A stretch of 64,000 nt of DNA from NCBI RefSeq assembly GCF_014648635.1, contig NZ_BMRM01000020.1:1-64000 (forward strand), in the 5' to 3' direction. The notes below the pieces were generated by a model. It searched no databases, was not told where the DNA came from, and saw nothing but the letters and a program-made list of their open reading frames with translations. Source of the stretch: Streptomyces cinerochromogenes (lineage in GTDB: Bacteria; Actinomycetota; Actinomycetes; Streptomycetales; Streptomycetaceae). A program made the translations under genes and the position numbers. Of the stretch, positions 15,400-22,578 are shown in pieces (the stretch's first letter is position 1; every line of letters starts with the position of its first letter).

Positions 15400-18300
15400 T
15401 TACGGGTGGGCAGGTACGGCGGCGAGCAGGCGGGTGAGCATGCTGCGCAGTGGCGCGTACAGGGCGCGGACGATGAACTGCTCCTCCGCGGTCGTCGTGC
15501 CGCCGTCGAAATACGGGTCCAGGACGGCGAGGACACTGTGCAGCAGACTGGATTCGGGGGTGTCGGGCCGCGCCGGTACGGCGCCGCGATTGGGGGCGAA
15601 GGCGGCATCGACGAAGACCACCCGGGCCGGTACGCCACCGCGTACCAGTCGCCCGATCACCTGCCACAACAGGACCAGCATGTCCCAGGTGACCTGTTCC
15701 CGTACATCGTCGTCGAGACGGCTCCACGCCATCGAACGGGCGAGTACCTGGTACCAGTACGAACGGGCGAGGCGGCGGAACTCCTCCGCTCCTTCCTCGA
15801 CGGTGGGTTTTCCCTGTACCAGGGTGGCGAAGTCACCGCCGGTGACCGCGCGGACGACCCAGTCGTTGACGGCATTGACGGCCAGGTGGAGGTCCTCTGG
15901 GTGCGGATGGGGCCGTGCCAGGAAGTAGACCGTGCCGATGGCCGCCTCGTCGTCCTCGTTGAGGATGTTGTGGCCGCGTTCCAGCGCGAGCAGGGGTGCC
16001 ACCAGGATGTCCGCCTCGAGGTCCTTCAGGTGCTCGACGTCGCCCCGGCGCAGTGATCGGGCGTGGTAGGCGGACGGCGCCTCGTCCTCCGCGGTGATCT
16101 CCTCGTCGTCCGACACCAGGCACAGCACCTTGTTGCGCCAGCGGACGTTGAGGTTGTGCAGTGTGTCGGCCACCACACGTGCCTCGGCATAGCTGCCGAC
16201 CAGCAGAAGGATCTGGTCGCGCCCTGGAGGAAGAGAGAGCAACTCCTGCTGGAGCGGACCACCTTCAGTAACCTCGTACTCGTCTCCGCCCTCACCTAGA
16301 TGGCACGCGATGCGGCGCAACTTCTCCGGGCGGTCGTCCGGATGGGTTCCCGACATGCGCAGTTTCTCGTCGCCGTCGTCGATGAACTCGAAGCGCATGG
16401 AGCTCTCGTTGGCGATGCGTTCGGTCACCTCGAGCGGCGGTTCGATGACCACACCGACCGGGACGCAGACGTGGTAGCGGCTGGACGCGCCCGCCCAGCT
16501 GCTGCCCGACATGAGCAGCAAGTGGGCACCGGGCCTGCCGTCGACGGAGGTGAGATCGGGGATGGCACGCAGCAGCTCACGTCCGACGCCGCTGCACCGG
16601 AAGAAGGTCAGTTCGCCACTGCGGACTCCGCCCTTGTCCTCACCCGGGACCCGGAACTGGAAGCCGAGCACATTGCCCATCGGGGCCTCGGGCACCATCG
16701 GGCCGTAGTCGAGCGGCCGGCGGTACATCGTGTTGAAGCCCAGGCTGAGGGCGGCCTCGACGCGGGGCCACATGGCGTTGATCATGGCGAGCCGTGGTTC
16801 CAGGGCGCTGAGCAACAGTGTGAACTCGAAGCGCTCCGCGAGTTGCTTCCGCCATTCCTCGGGAGTCTGGGGCGGAGGCTTGGGCTTCCTGCGGCGTCCG
16901 CGCTTCTTCGCCTGTTCCTCCTCCTCACGCCGCCACTCGTCGTACGCCTCTTGGTACTTCCGCTGCCGGGCAGCCATGTACTTCGAGTCGATGGCGAAAA
17001 CCTCGTCCATGACCTCGCTGAGGCGGCGCCGGGTGTTCTCCGGGTTGCCGGTGTGGAGCAGCTCGTTGAGGAGGGCGGTCAGCCGGCTGAAGTCCTCCTC
17101 CGTCCTACGGTGACGATCACCGAACGGGTTGTCCCGGAACGCGTCGAGCAGTTTCCCGAGAGCCTCGCGGGGGGCGTGATGAGGGTGGTCCCAACCGCTG
17201 TCGTCGGGGAGTTCGTAGCGTTCGTCGAGGAGCCCCAGCTGGAGCGTCCAGGCGCTGAAGTAGCCCGTCCGCACCCATTTGCGCAGCTCGTACCCGGCGA
17301 CGAGCATCGCGTACAGCCGGTCGGTGGCCGCGCCTGCGGTGTTGAGGGCGGCGGCGAAGGTCTCGACGTCCCGTTGGGAGAGCTGGGTGCGTCCGCCGGC
17401 CGCGAGTTCCCGGATCTTGTGCCGGCTCAGCTGGTCGATGAGGCCCTTGTCCTCGTCGCTGGCAAGGACCACGGCGGGTGCGAAAGTCCGGTCGAGCTGC
17501 ATCTGGACACGGTCGGCCTCGTCGATGATCACGAGGTCACTACGGCGGCAGGCGAGTTCGAGGAAGCGGATGCGCTCGCCGTTCTGAGGGCGGGGCGGCG
17601 AGGCGTCGATCAGCCCGGCCGGGGTGGCCACCCAGATCGAGGCGTCGACCAGCGTGCGGGCTCCGTGGTGACGGGGGCAGGCGGACCAGTACGGGCAGTT
17701 CGTCGCCCTCTTCTGCCACTCGGAGTGCCGTCCGTCGCTCGGGTCACGGCGCAGGGCCGACGGGGGTCGGAGCCGGGAGCAGGGTGCCTCGCCGTAGGCG
17801 AGTGGTTCGGTCGTCGATGTGGCGCCCTGCCGTCTGACGTTGAGCAGGCAGGACGTGCCGAGGTAGGCGAAGGCGGGGTCGTCGTGGGCGAGCAGTCGGT
17901 GCTCGCCCCGGCCCGCCAGCCGGCGGTGCAGCCGCTGGGCGTGCCGCTCGCGGCCGGAGGAGCCGAGCACGGGTGCGGCGGCGCCGTCGGTATAGAGGTC
18001 GTAGAGCCGGACGAGCTTCAGCACCTCCGCGACATCGGTGACGACGACGGTGGTGCGCTTACCCAGCTTGGCGAGATGGACGGCGATGATGTCGCGCAGT
18101 GTGCTCTTGCCGGCGCCGACGATGCCGAGCAGGTGCTGGATGCCGTCGACCGTGAAGGTGAAGTCCTCGTCCTTCCTCGTCTTGTGGAAGGTTCCGTTCT
18201 CCTTGGTGGACAGGTCGAACGACCGTAACCGCTCCAGCCACCGCGGCGCCCGTTCCTCGCCGAAGCGGGTGTGCTGTGCGTCCATTTCCGCCGCCGTGCG

Positions 18301-18909
18301 CTCCAGCCCCTCCCTGGTGAAGACAAGGGGCTCGCCGCCGCCGGCCGGTTCCAGGTCCATGTCGTGGGCGACTAGGGGGGTGCGGGGGACCGGCGGCAGG
18401 TCGACGACGGCCATGGTGCGACTGACGGGGAAGGCGTGCGGGCCCTGACCCGCGACCGGCAGCCGCTTGCCCGCCAGCGGCGGTGCGGCACGCAGCAGTT
18501 GTTCGTAGACGGAGAAGCGGTCGCCGGCGACGGAGAGGTCGCGGCGGGCAGCAGGTGTCTCGGCGTCCGGTACGTCGTAGGCGCGCACTCTGGGGTCGAA
18601 CCTCTGGTAGGTGTCCAGCGCATCGAGCCAGGTACGGCTCCGGCGCAGCGTCCACAGCGAGTACCGGGCGATACGGAGGGTCTTCGCCGCGTCGGATGGC
18701 AGCGGTGCCCGGTGCGCCTCGACGAACCCGTACCCGCTGAACAGCACCCAGGCGCTGCCCGCGGGGCTGCCCGGCATCATCTTCTGCTGGAGGTACAGGC
18801 CGAGTTCGACCTGGCAGAGGGCTTCCAGCGCGGGCTGGGGCACGGAGGACCCCAGAAATGCTTTGAGCGCGTTGAACACGCCGGTCAAGGGCGGGGTGAG
18901 GCTACGCAT
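15400..18909 (-). CDS. DinG/XPD-like superfamily 2 helicase of the pPIWI-RE system
   Basis: Predicted DNA helicase partner of the pPIWI-RE protein, 1169 residues. The ATG at 18909 follows AGGAG and overlaps the upstream stop by 8 bp. Walker A is GIVGAGKSTL with Lys268; motif II is IIDEADRV (Asp463-Glu464-Ala465-Asp466); motif VI is QVIGRLVRGG near the C-terminus. Between motifs I and II lie Cys-rich blocks (TSCLL, PCSRL, NCPYWSACP) placed like the four Fe-S cluster cysteines of DinG/XPD helicases. A charged stretch near residues 640-690 (EEEEQAKKRGRRRKPK) may be a linker. The pairing with a pPIWI-RE protein is the defining arrangement of the family. Confidence 0.85.
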   Translation of the reverse strand: MRSLTPPLTGVFNALKAFLGSSVPQPALEALCQVELGLYLQQKMMPGSPAGSAWVLFSGYGFVEAHRAPLPSDAAKTLRIARYSLWTLRRSRTWLDALDTYQRFDPRVRAYDVPDAETPAARRDLSVAGDRFSVYEQLLRAAPPLAGKRLPVAGQGPHAFPVSRTMAVVDLPPVPRTPLVAHDMDLEPAGGGEPLVFTREGLERTAAEMDAQHTRFGEERAPRWLERLRSFDLSTKENGTFHKTRKDEDFTFTVDGIQHLLGIVGAGKSTLRDIIAVHLAKLGKRTTVVVTDVAEVLKLVRLYDLYTDGAAAPVLGSSGRERHAQRLHRRLAGRGEHRLLAHDDPAFAYLGTSCLLNVRRQGATSTTEPLAYGEAPCSRLRPPSALRRDPSDGRHSEWQKRATNCPYWSACPRHHGARTLVDASIWVATPAGLIDASPPRPQNGERIRFLELACRRSDLVIIDEADRVQMQLDRTFAPAVVLASDEDKGLIDQLSRHKIRELAAGGRTQLSQRDVETFAAALNTAGAATDRLYAMLVAGYELRKWVRTGYFSAWTLQLGLLDERYELPDDSGWDHPHHAPREALGKLLDAFRDNPFGDRHRRTEEDFSRLTALLNELLHTGNPENTRRRLSEVMDEVFAIDSKYMAARQRKYQEAYDEWRREEEEQAKKRGRRRKPKPPPQTPEEWRKQLAERFEFTLLLSALEPRLAMINAMWPRVEAALSLGFNTMYRRPLDYGPMVPEAPMGNVLGFQFRVPGEDKGGVRSGELTFFRCSGVGRELLRAIPDLTSVDGRPGAHLLLMSGSSWAGASSRYHVCVPVGVVIEPPLEVTERIANESSMRFEFIDDGDEKLRMSGTHPDDRPEKLRRIACHLGEGGDEYEVTEGGPLQQELLSLPPGRDQILLLVGSYAEARVVADTLHNLNVRWRNKVLCLVSDDEEITAEDEAPSAYHARSLRRGDVEHLKDLEADILVAPLLALERGHNILNEDDEAAIGTVYFLARPHPHPEDLHLAVNAVNDWVVRAVTGGDFATLVQGKPTVEEGAEEFRRLARSYWYQVLARSMAWSRLDDDVREQVTWDMLVLLWQVIGRLVRGGVPARVVFVDAAFAPNRGAVPARPDTPESSLLHSVLAVLDPYFDGGTTTAEEQFIVRALYAPLRSMLTRLLAAVPAHP

Positions 18910-20047
18910 CGTCCTTCTCCTCTCGCCGGGCCTGTCCCAGGTCGGGCACGAGGTCCATGGGGGTGGTAAGCACCAGCCGGTCCCGCAGGAGCGCGGGAAG
19001 GGCGTCGGTGAAGGCCTGCCGGTAGCCGTCCCGTCCGGCGAGCGCGTCGGGGACCACGACGAGGGTGCGGTCCGCGAGGGGTGTGTTGTCGGTGAGATGG
19101 GCTGCGAGGAGCGCCGGCTGCAGGCGGTCGTACACCTGGATGTCCACGATGCGGGGGCCGGTGTCCCAGAGCCGGTAGGCGGGCAGAAGACCGGGCAGGG
19201 TCTCGTACGCGACTTCGGCGCGCTCCAGTGCCTCCCGGGCGGCTTCGTCGGTGCGGTGCGGCAGTACGAGGTACCACCGCAGCGAGCGCTGCAGGATCCA
19301 CGCCTGGTCCGGCTCACGGATGAGCCGCGGAGGGGCGTCGCGCGGGCAGTCCTCCCCCTCGCACCAGACTTCCGCGCCGGTGCCGGACGGTCCGGGTACG
19401 GGCACGGCACTGTCCCGGGGCAGGGCGGGGAGCCTGCACGAGGGGCAGTACAGGAAGTCTCCGTCGACGAGCAGGAACTCGGGCAACGGACCGTAGAGGT
19501 TCTTGACCCGGCTCCAGACCGCCCTGTTCCAACCCGGCGCGAAGCGGTCCTGCTGTTGGACGACCGGGTGACGCGCCAGGAACGCCCGGCACTGCCGGTA
19601 GCGCTCTTCCGTTCCACTCCGCGCGTGCAGGTCCCCGAGGAGCGCGCGGGCGTGTGCCGCCACGCCTCCACCCGGTCCGTGCGAGGCCACCTCGAGACAC
19701 GACCGGGTCGGCATCCGGCCGACCCGGTGCACCAGCGTGGTGCCCGGCGAGACCAGGGAGGAGGGGACCGCGAAGAGTGAGTCGTCGGACGGCCTGGTCC
19801 GGCACCACTCCCACAGCTCCGGAAGACTCCTCGGCGGCGACTCCCCCGCTTCGAGGCAGCGCATCACCGTGTGATCCAGCGCCCGCTGGGCGAGGCCGGG
19901 ATAGGGCAGGGTGAAGGAGCGGAGCCCTTGGACCTCGGAGAGAGCCGCCACCATGCGGGCGAGTTCGCCGAAGAGGTCGCTGCCCACGCCCTCGGGTGCC
20001 TCGCCGGCGTCCGGCTGATCGGCCCGGCCGGCCGACCCCGCCCTCAT
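18902..20047 (-). CDS. pPIWI-RE associated zinc-ribbon/REase-fold protein
   Basis: Third component of the pPIWI-RE module, 381 residues. The ATG at 20047 overlaps the previous stop as ATGA, so translation is coupled. Cys201, Cys204, Cys229 and Cys234 (YCPSC and WCEGEDC) form a likely zinc ribbon. After it comes an alpha/beta region ending in RLWDTGPRIVDIQVYD, where Asp302 and Gln304 fall where a restriction-endonuclease fold has its (D/E)xK motif. The expected Lys is Gln here, so activity is uncertain. The N-terminal 190 residues are helical with no motif I recognise. The call rests on operon position and the zinc-ribbon plus VDxx pattern. Confidence 0.65.
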   Translation of the reverse strand: MRAGSAGRADQPDAGEAPEGVGSDLFGELARMVAALSEVQGLRSFTLPYPGLAQRALDHTVMRCLEAGESPPRSLPELWEWCRTRPSDDSLFAVPSSLVSPGTTLVHRVGRMPTRSCLEVASHGPGGGVAAHARALLGDLHARSGTEERYRQCRAFLARHPVVQQQDRFAPGWNRAVWSRVKNLYGPLPEFLLVDGDFLYCPSCRLPALPRDSAVPVPGPSGTGAEVWCEGEDCPRDAPPRLIREPDQAWILQRSLRWYLVLPHRTDEAAREALERAEVAYETLPGLLPAYRLWDTGPRIVDIQVYDRLQPALLAAHLTDNTPLADRTLVVVPDALAGRDGYRQAFTDALPALLRDRLVLTTPMDLVPDLGQARREEKDDA

Positions 20048-21606
20048 GCCGCGGCCTCGCTGACGGACGACGCCGTGCACCAGCGGGCCACTTCGCACCG
20101 CTCACAGGAGCGTCCGGGCCGGGCCGCGTACTGGTCGTCACTGTGCCAGTCGGCCACCATCGCCCGCAGTACCTTCTCGGCGGTGACCCGATTGGCCGGG
20201 GCGAAGGGATCGATGATCTCCAGGTCGGCGCCGCCGGGGCGCAGCACCTCTAGCTCGACCCGGGCGCGAAACGGTTCGCCGCCCAGGTCACCGCGGGCGA
20301 TCAGCACGACGGCCAGGGCCAACTGCGGATAACGCTCCAGCAGGGGGCGGTCGGACCGCCGGTCGGTGACGGAGGTCTTAGTCTCGCGCCACACCCATGA
20401 CCCGGCATCCCGGTAAAGCAGGTCGGGCGCGGCCAGGACCACCACGTCGGCGGTGGTGTCGTGCCGCACCACCCGGGGCTCGGTCCGCACATCCGCGCCG
20501 TCCCCGACGTACCGCAGCGGGCAGACCGCGGCGTGCCGCCGCAAGAGCAGGGCACCGAGTGCGCGTTCGTCTGAGGGCAGGTCGAATCCTTGCGGGACCC
20601 ACTCCTCGGGGACCTCAACCGTGCAGGGCCGAGGCGATCCGTGGGCGTGCCGTTCGGCGAGGTAGGCATGCAAGGCCCGGCCGCGCTCGGCCGTCACCTC
20701 GCGTTCGACGGAGTCCGCCGTGGGCAGGTGCAGCCGGCGCATGTGGTCGCGCGCCGGGCAGGCTCGGTAGGCCCGCCCGCTGGTGACCGACCAGGTGCGG
20801 CGGGGTCGGTCGTGCGCCTCGATGCCCAGCAGTCCGGGCGCTGTGCGCAGGGCCGGGCACACCGACAGGTAGGGGCACCCGCCACAGGCGGATCCCGGGC
20901 GGTATTCCCGTCCGTCCAGTACGCCGGCCAAGGCGGCGGGGCCGTGTTCGCGGTACCGGGCGCGCGCCTCTTCCCGGCTTCCCGCGAAGAGTTCCCGCGT
21001 ACGGCCGTCGAAGAGCGCGAACTCCACGATCCGTACGTGCTCCGGCGGCGGTCCGGGGGCACCCTCGGCCAGCACCAGGGCGACGGCCGCGGTGAAGCCG
21101 TCGGGCGGCCAGTCCCGCAGGCGGTGCACGGGCAGACGAAGCTCGCGGTAGGCACCGTCCGGGGAAGCCAGGCAGCGGCCCCACGCGGTGAGGCGGTACT
21201 CCTGGGCGTCGCGCGGGTCGGGACCGGACGGCCGGTAGCGGTACGTCCACGGCTCGGGCACCTCGTGCAGGGGACGTTCCGGGTCGAGAGGGAAGGCCGA
21301 CTCGTACATCTGCACGCCGTGCTCCGACCAGGTCCGCAGACCGTCGTGCAGGGGCCCGGTACGTGTCCGAGGCGGGCTGCCGGCAGGCCCCGAACGGATG
21401 TCGCAGGCAGCCATGAAGGGGCCCAGAGCGAAGTGCTCCAGCCTCTCACGGCGGCGCGGTACGGGGTCGGTGGTGTGGTAGCCGCGGGTCTTGAGAGCGT
21501 CAGCGGCGGGACATCGGAACTCTCCCCCCTTGAACATTCCGGCGGATACCGTGATGACTTCGGAGGTGCGGGTCACCCCGTCCGGGGGCAGCCATGGCTG
21601 TGACAT
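20044..21606 (-). CDS. Cas4/RecB-like PD-(D/E)xK nuclease with Fe-S type cysteines
   Basis: First gene of the pPIWI-RE operon, 520 residues. The nuclease core is visible as Asp395 (APDLL) followed by Glu408-Thr-Lys410 (WRETKTS), the spacing of RecB/Cas4 nucleases. Cysteines occur in two C-x2-C-x5-C groups, CGGCPYLSVC in the middle and CERCEVARWC at the C-terminus; the second is like the Cas4/AddB Fe-S motif. The ATG at 21606 is preferred because GGAG lies 6 bp before it; 21618 is an alternative. The start is only 33 bp from the divergent kinase gene. Its role is probably end processing for the pPIWI-RE system; that is inference. Confidence 0.75.
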   Translation of the reverse strand: MSQPWLPPDGVTRTSEVITVSAGMFKGGEFRCPAADALKTRGYHTTDPVPRRRERLEHFALGPFMAACDIRSGPAGSPPRTRTGPLHDGLRTWSEHGVQMYESAFPLDPERPLHEVPEPWTYRYRPSGPDPRDAQEYRLTAWGRCLASPDGAYRELRLPVHRLRDWPPDGFTAAVALVLAEGAPGPPPEHVRIVEFALFDGRTRELFAGSREEARARYREHGPAALAGVLDGREYRPGSACGGCPYLSVCPALRTAPGLLGIEAHDRPRRTWSVTSGRAYRACPARDHMRRLHLPTADSVEREVTAERGRALHAYLAERHAHGSPRPCTVEVPEEWVPQGFDLPSDERALGALLLRRHAAVCPLRYVGDGADVRTEPRVVRHDTTADVVVLAAPDLLYRDAGSWVWRETKTSVTDRRSDRPLLERYPQLALAVVLIARGDLGGEPFRARVELEVLRPGGADLEIIDPFAPANRVTAEKVLRAMVADWHSDDQYAARPGRSCERCEVARWCTASSVSEAAA

Positions 21607-21639
21607 TTCGTGCTCCATTTCCGTACGGAGGAAAGGTGG

Positions 21640-22548
21640 ATGGCCGTGAGGGAGATCGAGGAGATCGGCGATGTGGAGAGGCGCTACGAAGTGCTGGACA
21701 TAGTCGGCGACGGCGGCCAAGGCGACCTTTTCCTCGGGCGTGACCGCAACAGCGGGCAGAAGGTGGCGTTGAAGCTTCAGAAGGCCCGGGACCTCGGACC
21801 CGAGAGCGATTTCCGCTGGGCCGGCGATGAACTCCTCAAAGAGGGGTCACGCATGATGATGCTGACGGGAATCCAGGAGATTCCCGAAGTCATCGCCACG
21901 GGGACACACCGGCGACGCCGGTGCCTGGTCATGGAATTTGCCGAAGGGCACCAACTGCAGAAGGTCCTGTCGGCGGCCCTGCCCGTTAAGGATCCTGGGA
22001 CCGTTGCGGCCGTCATCGGCCAACTGTGCGAAATTCTGGCAGAAGTCCACGACCGGAATCTGGTGCACTGCGATCTCAAGCCCGAGAACGTCATCGTGCA
22101 GCCGGACGGCCGTCTCCGGCTCATCGACATGGGCCACGCGGTCTTGGCGGATCAGGAGACGGAATACGCACGCGGCACGCGCGGCTGGGCCTCCCCCGAG
22201 CAGTCCGACGCGTGCCCGTCAGGTCTGACGCGGCAAGCGGACATCTTCGCACTTGGCTGCATCCTGCTGGAGATGACCGTGATGCGCCTGCCCTACGGCG
22301 GACAGGACGAGCGGGCGGAAGAGGGCACCCCGGTGCTGCCGGCCGACCGGCTCGCCAAACTACCCCCGGAGTTCGCCTCCCTGGCGCTGTGGATGGTCCG
22401 GTGGAAGGCCGCGGAGCGCCCCGCGGATGTCCGTGAAGTGTTCGATCGGCTCCGCTGCTACCTACCCCAGCTCGGCTCGCGACGGCCATCGAAGCCCCTG
22501 CGCCCGGACCCGACCGAGTACTACCGCACGCATCCGCCCCGGCTTTGA
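21640..22548 (+). CDS. soluble Ser/Thr protein kinase (Hanks type)
   Basis: Protein kinase of 302 residues starting at ATG 21640 after GGAGGAAAGG. The glycine loop is GDGGQG, the ATP-binding Lys is Lys45 (VALKLQK), the catalytic loop is HCDLKPEN with Asp145 (HCD in place of HRD), and the metal site is DMG with Asp163 in place of DFG. The activation segment reads RGTRGWASPEQ. There is no transmembrane segment or extracellular sensor, unlike PknB-type kinases. It is divergent from the nuclease operon with almost no space between starts, and convergent with an AfsR-like gene, recalling the AfsK/AfsR pair. The substrate is unknown; the AfsR-like protein is the obvious candidate. Confidence 0.85.
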   Translation: MAVREIEEIGDVERRYEVLDIVGDGGQGDLFLGRDRNSGQKVALKLQKARDLGPESDFRWAGDELLKEGSRMMMLTGIQEIPEVIATGTHRRRRCLVMEFAEGHQLQKVLSAALPVKDPGTVAAVIGQLCEILAEVHDRNLVHCDLKPENVIVQPDGRLRLIDMGHAVLADQETEYARGTRGWASPEQSDACPSGLTRQADIFALGCILLEMTVMRLPYGGQDERAEEGTPVLPADRLAKLPPEFASLALWMVRWKAAERPADVREVFDRLRCYLPQLGSRRPSKPLRPDPTEYYRTHPPRL

Positions 22549-22578
22549 CGGTGAGCCGACGGCCGCCGACCGGGCGGG

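Noticed and set aside
20044..21606. Naming the nuclease Cas4 and calling a CRISPR system
   Set aside because: No repeats, Cas1 or Cas2 in the window; the similarity is to the wider PD-(D/E)xK Fe-S nuclease group.
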